Positions 44,699 to 52,183 of a stretch of DNA of 64,000 nt are shown piece after piece; within the stretch, counting starts at the first letter, position 1; every line of letters starts with the position of its first letter. The notes under the pieces were generated by a model that was not told the DNA's origin, did not search any database, and saw nothing but the letters and a program-made list of their open reading frames with translations. Made by a program: the position numbers and the translations under genes. The stretch spans positions 17,724-81,723 of the forward strand of contig NZ_JACHNV010000011.1 in NCBI RefSeq assembly GCF_014199535.1. The letters are read 5' to 3'. This DNA is from Hymenobacter latericoloratus. GTDB taxonomy: Bacteria; Bacteroidota; Bacteroidia; Cytophagales; Hymenobacteraceae.

Positions 44699-44781
44699 CG
44701 AGCAGCGTCTTTTTTCAGGTCGGTCGTCTATGGGGCGTACTAAGTTGGTACGGCTTACCTCACCTTAATCACTCGATTGTC

Positions 44782-44853
44782 ATGAACAACGAACCCGATG
44801 ATTGCTGCGCCGACGGCACCTGCTGCGGCAATAATACGTTCGGTTGCTGCTAA
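44782..44853 (+). CDS. Cys-rich micropeptide upstream of the mercury-type genes
   Basis: 23 aa, from ATG at 44782 (MNNEPDDCCADG) to TAA at 44853. It contains six Cys as three CC pairs at positions 8-9, 14-15 and 22-23, in an otherwise polar Asp/Asn/Gly sequence. No signal peptide, so it should remain in the cytoplasm. The Cys content would suit soft-metal binding (Hg, As, Cu), and the neighbours are mercury and arsenic genes. Could instead be a leader peptide. Too short for similarity evidence. Confidence 0.45.
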   Translation: MNNEPDDCCADGTCCGNNTFGCC

Positions 44854-44908
44854 GCCATCCGATGTGTTGATAAGAAAGGAGTAGGCGACTTCTGCTCTCT
44901 TTTTATTA

Positions 44909-44934
44909 CTTATTTTAGCGTTTGCTTTAATAAG
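44909..44934. promoter_or_regulatory. Candidate ArsR-type operator for the mercury-type operon
   Basis: Imperfect inverted repeat CTTATTTTAGC (44909-44919) / GCTTTAATAAG (44924-44934) with 4-bp centre, 9 of 11 positions matching, in the AT-rich leader 30 bp before the regulator. AT-rich palindromes of this size are usual for ArsR/SmtB repressors. Confidence 0.5.
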
Positions 44935-44964
44935 AAAACAGTAACTTAGCGAAAAAATAGCGTT

Positions 44965-45336
44965 ATGGCCACTTCCTGCATTCGGGTCTTTGCTGATGCC
45001 GCGCACATTGAACACGGCAAGCAACGGCTGGCCGCGGCCGCGCCGGGCTTGGAATCCATCGCGGCGGTGCTGGCCCTGGCCGGCAACGAGGTGCGCCTGA
45101 AGATGCTGTTCCTGCTGCTCGACCAGCAGCAACTCTGCGTGTGTGACTTGGCCGACGTGCTGCAGATGAATGTGTCGGCCATTTCCCAGCACCTGCGCAA
45201 GCTCAAGGACGGCGGCGTGGTGCAGGCGCGTAAAGTCGGCCAGACCGTGTTCTATACGTTGACGCCCGCCCTGCGGCCCTTGGTGGAGCCCCTGCTGGCT
45301 TCTGTTTCAATCCCTCTTACTGCCTCTGTATCATGA
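44965..45336 (+). CDS. ArsR/SmtB-family metal-sensing repressor
   Basis: 123 aa. Winged-helix domain with the alpha-3 metal motif in QLCVCDLADVLQMN (a variant of ELCVCDL), followed by the recognition helix VSAISQHLRKLKDGG and wing KVGQTVFYTL. The two Cys would bind Hg, Cd, Pb or As(III) and release DNA. It overlaps the merTP start by 4 bp (ATGA), so it controls that operon; here an ArsR-type protein stands where MerR is usual in Proteobacteria. Confidence 0.9.
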   Translation: MATSCIRVFADAAHIEHGKQRLAAAAPGLESIAAVLALAGNEVRLKMLFLLLDQQQLCVCDLADVLQMNVSAISQHLRKLKDGGVVQARKVGQTVFYTLTPALRPLVEPLLASVSIPLTASVS

Positions 45337-45959
45337 AACAACCTGCTTCGACTTCCACCAAGTCCTTGGCGGGAACCGGCCTGCTGGCGGCGCTGGCGGC
45401 CTCGCTGTGCTGCATTACCCCGTTGCTGGCAATTGTCGGCGGTCTGGGCGGCGTGGTCTCAACCTTTTCGTGGCTGGAGCCCCTGCGTCCCTACCTGGTG
45501 GCGCTGACGTTGGGGGTGCTGGGCTTCGCCTGGTATCAACAGCTGCGGCACCGCCCCGCCGCCGCCGCTGACTGCGGCTGCACTGTGCCAGCCAAGCCCT
45601 CCCCGATGCAGTCGCGGGGCTTTCTGGGCGTTATCACCGCGCTGGCCGGGTTGTTATTGGCCTTCCCTTACTACGGCGCCCAATTCTACCCGTCGGCTAC
45701 GCCCAAACCGGTGGTGGCCATCAGCGCGGCCCTTTGGCAGACCAGTTCTTACCGCATTGGGGGCATGACGTGCGAGGCTTGCGCCCGCCACGTAGAGCAC
45801 GACGTGCAGCAGCTGCCGGGCGTGCAGAGCGTGCAGGTGTCGTATGAACGGGGCACGGCCCAAGTGCGCTTCAATGCCGCCGTCACGTCCGTGGCCCAAG
45901 TGGAGCAGGCCATTATCGGCACCGGCTATTCGGTGCTGAATCCCACATCTTCCCGTTAA
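45333..45959 (+). CDS. merTP: Mercuric transport fusion protein MerTP
   Basis: 208 aa. MerT-like half: first helix with vicinal Cys 26-27 (AASLCCITPLLAIVGGLGG), a second helix, a cytoplasmic Cys pair DCGC (80-83) and a third helix (VITALAGLLLAFPYYG). MerP-like half: HMA domain with GMTCEAC (144-150) after a short linker, facing the periplasm. The fusion takes up Hg(II) and passes it inward, normally to mercuric reductase MerA, which is absent from this window. Confidence 0.9.
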   Translation: MKQPASTSTKSLAGTGLLAALAASLCCITPLLAIVGGLGGVVSTFSWLEPLRPYLVALTLGVLGFAWYQQLRHRPAAAADCGCTVPAKPSPMQSRGFLGVITALAGLLLAFPYYGAQFYPSATPKPVVAISAALWQTSSYRIGGMTCEACARHVEHDVQQLPGVQSVQVSYERGTAQVRFNAAVTSVAQVEQAIIGTGYSVLNPTSSR

Positions 45960-45970
45960 GTGTTTCGATT

Positions 45971-46219
45971 ATGATTCCCCTCACGTCCGACACTCCCCCG
46001 CTCCCCGTCACGCTGACCTCCGTGCTCACTTGCCCGGTGTGCCAGCGCCAGCAAGCCGAGCAGATGCCCACCGATGCCTGTCAGTACTTCTACGAGTGCC
46101 CGGGCTGTCACACGGTGCTCAAGCCATTAACCGGCGACTGCTGCGTGTACTGCTCCTACGGCACAGTGCCCTGCCCCCCTGTTCAGGTGCAGGGTAATGG
46201 CGCGTGCGGCTGTTGCTAA
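45971..46219 (+). CDS. GDCCVxC-motif Cys-rich protein
   Basis: 82 aa with many Cys: LTCPVCQRQQ, YECPGCHTVLKP, GDCCVYCSYGTVPCPP and a terminal ACGCC. The central motif is known from small proteins found beside MerT/MerTP genes in many bacteria. Likely a cytoplasmic Hg(II) or thiol-metal binding protein. Follows merTP by 11 bp in the same operon. Confidence 0.85.
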   Translation: MIPLTSDTPPLPVTLTSVLTCPVCQRQQAEQMPTDACQYFYECPGCHTVLKPLTGDCCVYCSYGTVPCPPVQVQGNGACGCC

Positions 46220-46275
46220 CTACCTGCAGCGGTTTCTTTCGCGCTTTGCTGCTGCTACGCGGCCCCTTATGCGGG

Positions 46276-47373
46276 CTAGGCCACGTGGTTCCCGCCATAC
46301 CAGCGCCGCCGGAACCAGAAGGCCAGGTTGACCAAGGCAATCAGCGCCGGCACTTCGATAAGCGGCCCAATCACGCCCGCAAACGCCTGGCCCGAATTCA
46401 GCCCAAACACCCCGATGGCCACGGCAATGGCCAGCTCGAAGTTGTTGCCCGTGGCCGTGAAGGCGATGCTGGCATTCTCCGCGTAGCCCGCCCCCAGGTA
46501 CTTGCCCGCCGCGAAGCTGAGCACGAACATGATGCCGAAGTACAAAGCCAGCGGCAGGGCAATGCGCAGCACGTCGAGCGGCACCTGCACGATGGTTTCG
46601 CCTTTGAGGCTGAACATGATGACGATGGTCAGCAGCAGCGCCACGAGCGTAATCGGGCTAATGGCCGGGAGGTACACCTGCTCATACCAGTCGTTGCCCT
46701 TCAGGCGGCGCAGGAGGGTGCGAGAAAGGAAGCCCGCGGCAAACGGGATGCCAAGGTAGATGAGCACGCTCTGCGCGATGTCTCCGATGCCGATGTGCAC
46801 GGCGTAGCCCCTCAGGCCAAAGAAGGGGGGCAGCACGGTGATGAAGAGCCAGGCCAGCACCGAGTAGAACAGCACCTGAAAGATGGAATTCAGCGCCACC
46901 AGCCCTGCCGCGTACTCGCGGGAGCCATTGGCCAGGTCGTTCCACACCAGCACCATGGCAATGCAGCGGGCAATGCCAATCAGAATCAGCCCCATCATGT
47001 AAGCGGGCTTGTCGGGCAGCAGCCAGACGGCCAGCAAGAACATGAGCAGCGGCCCGAGTATCCAGTTCAAAAACAAGGACAGCCCGATGATGCGCGTGTT
47101 CCGGAAGACCTTGGGCAGCTCTTCGTACTTCACCTTGGCCAGGGGTGGGTACATCATCAGCATCAGGCCCAGGGCCAGCGGCACGTTCACGGTGCCCACG
47201 GAGAAGTAGTTCACCGCCTCGTTCATGCCGGGCACGAAGTAGCCCAACGCCACGCCCAGCGCCATGGCCAGGAATATCCACAGCGTCAGGCCCCGGTCCA
47301 GGCCCGAGAGCTTTTTCTCGGCCAGGGCGGCGGGGGCCGGAGCGGCGGGTACGGGTTGATTCAGCGTCGTCAT
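46276..47373 (-). CDS. acr3: Arsenite efflux transporter, ACR3 family
   Basis: 365 aa from ATG at 47373 (MTTLNQPVPAAP); an in-frame codon at 47394 would overlap the upstream gene. Ten hydrophobic helices; TM4 holds the conserved GIARCIAMVLVWNDLA with the Cys required for As(III) transport; another conserved stretch is SIAFTATGNNFELAIAVAIG. It exports arsenite using proton motive force. Last gene of the arsenic operon. Confidence 0.95.
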   Translation of the reverse strand: MTTLNQPVPAAPAPAALAEKKLSGLDRGLTLWIFLAMALGVALGYFVPGMNEAVNYFSVGTVNVPLALGLMLMMYPPLAKVKYEELPKVFRNTRIIGLSLFLNWILGPLLMFLLAVWLLPDKPAYMMGLILIGIARCIAMVLVWNDLANGSREYAAGLVALNSIFQVLFYSVLAWLFITVLPPFFGLRGYAVHIGIGDIAQSVLIYLGIPFAAGFLSRTLLRRLKGNDWYEQVYLPAISPITLVALLLTIVIMFSLKGETIVQVPLDVLRIALPLALYFGIMFVLSFAAGKYLGAGYAENASIAFTATGNNFELAIAVAIGVFGLNSGQAFAGVIGPLIEVPALIALVNLAFWFRRRWYGGNHVA

Positions 47374-47386
47374 AAAAATAGCTGTC

Positions 47387-47881
47387 TTAAGCAACGCCTA
47401 CGGTTGGGCTGCGCCGCTCCATTTGCACCGTGTTGCGCCACACGCCGTGGTGCTGGCCAATTCGCTCGCGGTAGCCAATGATGCGGAACCCCGCCTGCGT
47501 GTGCAGGCCGATGCTGGCGTGGTTTTCCTCGAAGGTGCCGGCCTGCAGCGTCCAGATGCCGTGCGCTTCCGAATCCGCAATCAAGGCCTGCAGCAGTTGC
47601 CGGCCCACGCCCTGCCCGCGGGCCCCGGCAGCAATGTAGATGCTGATTTCGGCCACGCCGCCGTACACGCAGCGGCTCGACACGGGCGAGAGCGCCGCCC
47701 AGCCCCGCACCGTGCCGGCCTCGTCCACGGCCACCAGACGGCTATGGTCCAGGTGGGCTTTGTCCCAGGCTTCCCAAGCCGGCGCCTGGGTTTCAAACGT
47801 GGCATTACCGGTCGCCATGCCGGCTTCGTAAATGGCCTTCACCGCCGGCCAGTGGGCGTCCGTCATCGGGATAATGGTCAT
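47387..47881 (-). CDS. arsN1: ArsN1-type GNAT N-acetyltransferase
   Basis: 164 aa GNAT protein. Acetyl-CoA site in RGQGVGRQLLQALI (~89-102), N-terminal MTDAHWPAVKAIYEAGMATG and TFETQAPAWEAWDKAH typical of phosphinothricin/arsinothricin acetyltransferases. It would acetylate the amino group of arsinothricin, an organoarsenical antibiotic, to detoxify it. 13 bp upstream of acr3 in the ars operon. Confidence 0.88.
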   Translation of the reverse strand: MTIIPMTDAHWPAVKAIYEAGMATGNATFETQAPAWEAWDKAHLDHSRLVAVDEAGTVRGWAALSPVSSRCVYGGVAEISIYIAAGARGQGVGRQLLQALIADSEAHGIWTLQAGTFEENHASIGLHTQAGFRIIGYRERIGQHHGVWRNTVQMERRSPTVGVA

Positions 47882-47893
47882 GGCAGAAACGGG

Positions 47894-48667
47894 TTAGTAG
47901 GCTTTGCGCAGCATGTCGGCGTACTCGTTGGGCAGCGGCGAGGCCTCCACCGCCAGCGCGGCTTTCTCCACGTCGTATTCCACGCGCACCAGCTCCGAGC
48001 GCACGCTGCCGGGGTCCGTCAGGATGGTGTGCTCGTCCAGGTGCAGCAGTTGGTAGGCGGCGCGTGGGTCGCCGTCTTTGGGCTTGCCCACCGAGCCGAT
48101 GTTGAGCGCGTGCCGGTAGCGGGTTTCGCCCGCGTGTTCGTAGGCGAAGGTGCGGTGATAGGGCTTGTGGGTGTGTCCAAACAGCAGGATGTCGGCCTGG
48201 GCTTCCTGCAGCACGCGCAGGAAGCTGGCTTCGGGCCGGTCCTCGAACAGGTACTCGTTGATTTTGCGGGGTGAGCCGTGCACCATCAGCAAACTCAGCG
48301 TGCAGGGCTCTTCCTGAAAGTCCAGGCGCATGTGCTTGGGCAGGTAGCGCAGGTAGCGCCGCTCATCGGCCCCGACCACCTGGTTGGTAAAGGCAATGCT
48401 CTGGGCGCCCAGGTCTTTCTCCGTGTCCGTTTTGTAGGCGCAGCCGCAGTTCTCGCTGGCCAGGCCAATGCCCTGGTCGTAGTTGCCGGCCAGCGTGGGG
48501 ATGCCCCGCCGGCGGACCTCGTTGACCACTTCATTCGGCCAGGGGGCGTAACCCACTAAGTCACCCAGGCAAAAAATCATGTCCGGGCGGCGCCGGTCCA
48601 TATCGGCCAGCACCGCTTCCAGGGCCGGCAGGTTGCCGTGCACGTCGGAGAAAAAGGCAATTGTCAT
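47894..48667 (-). CDS. Metallophosphoesterase in the ars operon
   Basis: 257 aa from ATG at 48667 (MTIAFFSDVHGNLPAL); the start at 48694 adds a non-conserved tail. Calcineurin-like metal motifs: DVHGN (~8-12), GDLVGYAP (~35-42), GNYDQG (~63), MVHGSP (~125), GHTHKP (~165). YfcE/MJ0936-like phosphodiesterase. Association with arsN1 and acr3 is recurrent in Bacteroidota, but the substrate in arsenic metabolism is unknown; GCAYKTDTEKDLGAQ is a less common insert. Confidence 0.85.
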   Translation of the reverse strand: MTIAFFSDVHGNLPALEAVLADMDRRRPDMIFCLGDLVGYAPWPNEVVNEVRRRGIPTLAGNYDQGIGLASENCGCAYKTDTEKDLGAQSIAFTNQVVGADERRYLRYLPKHMRLDFQEEPCTLSLLMVHGSPRKINEYLFEDRPEASFLRVLQEAQADILLFGHTHKPYHRTFAYEHAGETRYRHALNIGSVGKPKDGDPRAAYQLLHLDEHTILTDPGSVRSELVRVEYDVEKAALAVEASPLPNEYADMLRKAY

Positions 48668-48710
48668 CAGAGAGAAAAAGTCAGCAAAAGGCAATAGAGC
48701 AACTCAGCAA

Positions 48711-48740
48711 AACGGCGCCACCTGCGAAGGCAGCGCCGTT
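48711..48740. terminator. Stem-loop between DUF6428-like and metallophosphoesterase genes
   Basis: Perfect 8-bp arms AACGGCGC / GCGCCGTT with a 14-nt loop, ending 8 bp after the DUF6428-like stop. A short TTTT follows on the minus strand, so it may partly terminate within the operon. Confidence 0.45.
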
Positions 48741-48748
48741 GCGCAAGC

Positions 48749-49207
48749 TTAGCAGCACCCGCCGCCCGGGGTGCAGCCGGCCACCTGCAGCTGGGGCAGG
48801 GCCAGGTCCTGGGCCGGAATGCCGCAGGCCTCCTGGGCCAGGCAGGCCGTGTGCTTGGGGGTGAGCACGAAATCGGTGCCGTCGAAGGTGAGGCCGAACT
48901 TGCCGATGGTGGCCTGCTGGTACTCCACCTCGATGTCGAGGTCTTCGCGGCCGAGGATTTTCTCCGACAGCTTCAGGATGTGCAGAAACTTTTGGGGCGC
49001 CAGGCGGTGGTCGTAGTCGCCGGCTTCCCAGAGCTGGAAGTTGGCGACCGTCTCGCGGCGCTCGACGCCGCCGCAGTCGATGAAGTGCTTGCTCACGAGG
49101 CCCACTTCCGTCACGTGGAAATGCGAGGGTAGGTATTCACCCGAGGGCAGGCGAAAGTTGACGGCTTCGAGACCCGCGAGGGTCTGCTTCATTTCGGCGA
49201 TGTTCAT
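48749..49207 (-). CDS. DUF6428-like protein of ars operons
   Basis: 152 aa from ATG at 49207 (MNIAEMKQTLAGLEAVNFRL). Two motifs recall the family found beside arsR: GEYLPSHFHVTEVGLVSKHF and CGGVERRETVANFQLWEAG DYDHRL (in two parts). The end is Cys-rich (AGCTPGGGCC). Second gene of the ars operon. Cytosolic; biochemical role unknown, perhaps arsenite binding given the conserved His and Cys residues. Confidence 0.8.
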   Translation of the reverse strand: MNIAEMKQTLAGLEAVNFRLPSGEYLPSHFHVTEVGLVSKHFIDCGGVERRETVANFQLWEAGDYDHRLAPQKFLHILKLSEKILGREDLDIEVEYQQATIGKFGLTFDGTDFVLTPKHTACLAQEACGIPAQDLALPQLQVAGCTPGGGCC

Positions 49208-49264
49208 GGTCAAGCGTGGTTGGGTTGAGGATGTTCAAGAAAGGGGTTGGCAAAAGCTGCGGAA

Positions 49265-49615
49265 TCAGCAGCTGCACGCATCCGCGGGCCCGCAGGCCGG
49301 GCTGGCGGTAGCTTCAATGAAGAAGGCCGTGAACTGCTGCTGCACCTGCTGCAGCAACTCGGTGTTGAGGCAGTAGCACACGGTCAGCCCGTCGATTTCC
49401 CCGCGGATGAGGTCCAACGCCTTGAGCTCCTGAAGGTGCTGCGAAACCGTGGTGCGCGAGAGCGGCAGCTCGGCGGCGATGTCGCCCGAGATGCACGTCT
49501 GCTTGGAGGCCAGCAGCTGAATGATGGCCACGCGGGCCGGGTGCGCCAGCGCCTTCGCCACGCGGGCCAGCTGTTGTTGCTCCTCGGTAAAGGCGGCGGT
49601 TTTGGCGTAGGTCAT
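49265..49615 (-). CDS. arsR: ArsR-family arsenic-responsive repressor
   Basis: 116 aa from ATG at 49615 (MTYAKTAAFTEEQQQLARVA); the frame to 49663 overlaps the operator. Winged-helix domain with recognition helix LSRTTVSQHLQELKALDLI. The usual alpha-3 ELCVCDL is replaced by TCISGDIAAEL with a single Cys; other Cys are in VCYCLN and at the C terminus (ACGPADACSC), so As(III) is probably sensed by these. First gene of the ars operon, behind a nested palindrome. Confidence 0.92.
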   Translation of the reverse strand: MTYAKTAAFTEEQQQLARVAKALAHPARVAIIQLLASKQTCISGDIAAELPLSRTTVSQHLQELKALDLIRGEIDGLTVCYCLNTELLQQVQQQFTAFFIEATASPACGPADACSC

Positions 49616-49631
49616 AGTGGGGCTATGAAGT

Positions 49632-49674
49632 ATGTCGCAAATATACGTCATATTATGACGCATGTTTACGACAT
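49632..49674. promoter_or_regulatory. ars operon promoter with nested palindromic operator
   Basis: Inner inverted repeat TACGTCATA-T-TATGACGCA (49644-49662) lies within outer arms ATGTCG (49632-49637) and CGACAT (49669-49674). On the minus strand TATATTTG (49645-49638) is an exact TAnnTTTG box covered by the repeats. Its start codon follows at 49615. Confidence 0.7.
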
Positions 49675-50399
49675 AAAGTTTTTTTCCACTTTTTTTTCGC
49701 GGGCCACTACTTACCCGGTACCGATACCCTGACCCGTTTCACCCCGGCGCCCTCGACCAGGGCTGGCCGAGAGCCGCTGCACGGGAACATGGATTTGAGG
49801 CGGGCCCGTTTTCAACCAGCGGCCAAGCAGGGTGCAGGAAAAATATTTATCTGATAATGAGCAAATTATAATATAAAACGATGAATTGCCGGGCTCAACG
49901 GCAAACCCCACACTATTTATTGATATAAGCTGTATGAAGATTCGCTTCGCTAAATCAAACTCCGCGCACCTGTCGGCTACGTGCCAGCGGGAAAGAGGAC
50001 CGCCCCGTCCATCAAAAGGACGGAAGGCGCCCCTCAGGCCGCCCTTACATCGTCTGCCTTTGTCCTGCTCATTCCCGAGCAGCCCCGGTTTTTACGTATA
50101 CATACTTAGAAACCCGGCTTGGCTAGCGCCCGGCCCTGAACCAGACCGTTGCTTCACCGCCACGGAACGGCGATAAGCGGAACCTCAAGGTTCCCACAAG
50201 CCAAGGCACCCCAAACGAAAGGTGCGGCGGCACAAAACAAATCCTTTAACCTCAATTGAAAGACGTACATGACGAAACCGTACCCAACGCCGCTCACCCG
50301 GGCGAAATCATACCAGAAGCTGTTGCGCGTTGCGCTTCTGCAGACTTAGGTCTGTCATTGGCAAGCTCGGCTTGCCCGAATGCAAGCCCGGCACCGGGC
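49675..50399. other. Intergenic stretch between ars operon and unknown gene
   Basis: No supported gene. Short open frames (minus 49711-49911, plus 49886-50176) lack motifs and start context. Contains a small hairpin CCGTCC / GGACGG (50005-50023). The reading frame of the following gene is open back to a TTG at 50256, but the added residues look unlike a conserved N terminus. Confidence 0.5.
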
Positions 50400-51155
50400 A
50401 TGCCCCAACTCCTGCCGGCGGGCGTGCAACAGCACGTGCAGCAGCAGGGAGCTTATTGGGAGGCCGCCATCCGCGGCAAGCTAAAGCCCGTGATGCCTCC
50501 CCAAATGCTGGAGTCTTATTTGGCGCAGGCGGCTGCCAACATGCAGCGCCTCCTGGCGCCGGCGCGGCCGCAGCTGCGCATTGGTGGAAAGGACCCCCTG
50601 CACCAGCACGAAGCCTTGCGGCAGATTTTGCTGAGCGGCCGGGTACAAACTCAATTTGAAACGCAGCATTCCGGTGGGGCCTTCAACCCGGTTTTGCGGG
50701 CGAGTCTGGAAACGGAGCTGTTTGGGTACGCGATGGACTTGGACCCGAAGCAGCGCCCGGTGTACGGCTACCTGACACCAGGCGACCACGAACCCCCGGC
50801 CGAGGAGGGCTACGGCCGCTTGGCCTTGCGGCTGCGCCCGGAAATCCTGAGCCGCACCACGGTGTCGATTGCCGATACGTTGGACCAGGCCGTGCTGCCG
50901 GCGGCCTATTCCTGCATTCCCATCACCTCGTTAATACCCAACCAATCTGGGTGGGTATACACGCACTTGTTACGGATGATACACGCCGCGCACGTAGCAG
51001 AAGTGGAGTTTCATTATGTGGAAGCGCAGTTTCACGGTGGCGTACGCCTGCAGGACGTGGAATGCGTCGTGGCTTGGCGCCTTGCCGATGTACCGGCCGA
51101 CCTGCAACGGCTTTGCCAGCAGGCTGGCCTGCGTATTCGGGAGTTCGGACGCTAG
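50400..51155 (+). CDS. Unknown protein, DUF3626-like
   Basis: 251 aa from ATG at 50400 (MPQLLPAGVQQHVQQQGAYW); an earlier TTG at 50256 is in frame. Early helices (HVQQQGAYWEAAIRGKLKPV), then YGYLTPGDHEPPAEEGYGRL ALRLRPEILSRTTVSIADTL (in two parts) and VEFHYVEAQFHGGVRLQDVE near the end. The sequence of a YGxL ... RTTxSxxDTL ... YxEAQxHGGxxLxDVE pattern resembles DUF3626, a family of unknown function; this is from memory. Overlaps by 4 bp the convergent gene at 51152. Confidence 0.55.
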   Translation: MPQLLPAGVQQHVQQQGAYWEAAIRGKLKPVMPPQMLESYLAQAAANMQRLLAPARPQLRIGGKDPLHQHEALRQILLSGRVQTQFETQHSGGAFNPVLRASLETELFGYAMDLDPKQRPVYGYLTPGDHEPPAEEGYGRLALRLRPEILSRTTVSIADTLDQAVLPAAYSCIPITSLIPNQSGWVYTHLLRMIHAAHVAEVEFHYVEAQFHGGVRLQDVECVVAWRLADVPADLQRLCQQAGLRIREFGR

Positions 51156-51538
51156 GGGACCCGCAGCCGGTAGCGTTGTTGAAGTTCGGCCAGGCCGGCT
51201 TCGTTCAGAATGAACGGGCTGGGCTGGCCGAATTTCAGCATTTTGGCCCACAGCAGCAGGGGGCTGCCGGCGTCGGCGAACTGAACCACGAGCCCTTCCA
51301 GGGCAACCGGCCGAATGGCGTTGCTCAACCCAAAGGCCAAAAGCGGCAGCTGCGGTTGCGAGGCGTACCAGCCGATAACCACCGGTTCGGCGAACCACAG
51401 CACTTCCTCGCCCAAGGCCAGCGGGTACTGCGGATGCGTCGGGTCCACCCGCAGCAGCGGATTCCCGCCGCCGGTACGCATGCCGCGTTCGGCGCGCAGA
51501 CGCTCGGAAGTGCTGTGGTCGCAACCCATTGCTTTCAT
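51152..51538 (-). CDS. Unknown protein
   Basis: 128 aa (MKAMGCDHSTSERLRAERGM). Segments LRVDPTHPQYPLALGEEVLW and PVVIGWYASQPQLPLLAFGL suggest a small alpha/beta protein. No signal or membrane segment. It converges on the DUF3626-like gene and overlaps it by 4 bp at the 3' ends. Not recognised. Confidence 0.5.
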   Translation of the reverse strand: MKAMGCDHSTSERLRAERGMRTGGGNPLLRVDPTHPQYPLALGEEVLWFAEPVVIGWYASQPQLPLLAFGLSNAIRPVALEGLVVQFADAGSPLLLWAKMLKFGQPSPFILNEAGLAELQQRYRLRVP

Positions 51539-51667
51539 GCTGAAGTGGCCAAAGTCGGCTCTGCGAAGTTATACGCAAGTTCGGCGTTGGGTATTCGAAA
51601 CAGGCTTGGCCGTACACTGCGTACCGTGCCAATTCCAAAACCCCGCTCCTACCCACCAAGCCGAAAG

Positions 51668-52033
51668 TTACTGGCTGCCGGTGCGGAGCAGTTGCTGCAA
51701 GTCCTGGGGAATGGGCATGGGCTGCTCGGGCGAGACGTTGGCCCCGCCGGTGTTGCCGGTGGGCACGCGGCCGAAGAAGGACAGGAAGAACCCAAACACG
51801 ATGCGCGGCACCTGCCCCAGGATTTCGCGCCGGTCGCGGGTGCGCCACCCGTGGCGCAGCATGAGCAGGTGGGTATGGGTGTGCGGCAGGGCCCAGCGCT
51901 GGCCCAGGATGTGGGCCCGTTCGAGGTGGGCAAAGGCAGTCGGCAAATCTTGCCGGAGCGTGGCCAGGCGGGCAGCCCGAAGCTCCGCCGCAAAGGGCGG
52001 CCGCAAGCGGGCGGGAAGGCGGAGGTAAAACAT
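51668..52033 (-). CDS. DUF3703 family protein
   Basis: 121 aa. The family signature is clear: FAHLERAHILGQRWALPHTH then LMLRHGWRTRDRREILGQVP and GRVPTGNTGGANVSPEQPMP. DUF3703 proteins are often near metal efflux genes in Proteobacteria and Bacteroidota; function unknown. It is downstream of the disrupted desaturase on the same strand, after a 150-bp gap. Confidence 0.82.
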   Translation of the reverse strand: MFYLRLPARLRPPFAAELRAARLATLRQDLPTAFAHLERAHILGQRWALPHTHTHLLMLRHGWRTRDRREILGQVPRIVFGFFLSFFGRVPTGNTGGANVSPEQPMPIPQDLQQLLRTGSQ

Positions 52034-52183
52034 GGGGGACGGGTAAGCGACTCGAAGAGCGGGTATTTGGTTTTCAGGGTGGGGGCCGTACCGGCAGGCA
52101 CCGCCGCGGCCCCCGCAGAACCCGGTGGCAAGCGGGCATTCCTCTTGGGTGCCCAGGCCCCGGAATGGCGCCTTGAACAGGCC

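Noticed and set aside
44857..44908. Terminator after the Cys-rich micropeptide
   Set aside because: A T run is present but the putative stem before it does not pair well.
49711..50176. Two short open frames between arsR and the DUF3626-like gene
   Set aside because: No motif, no start context, and opposite-strand overlap; composition not protein-like.
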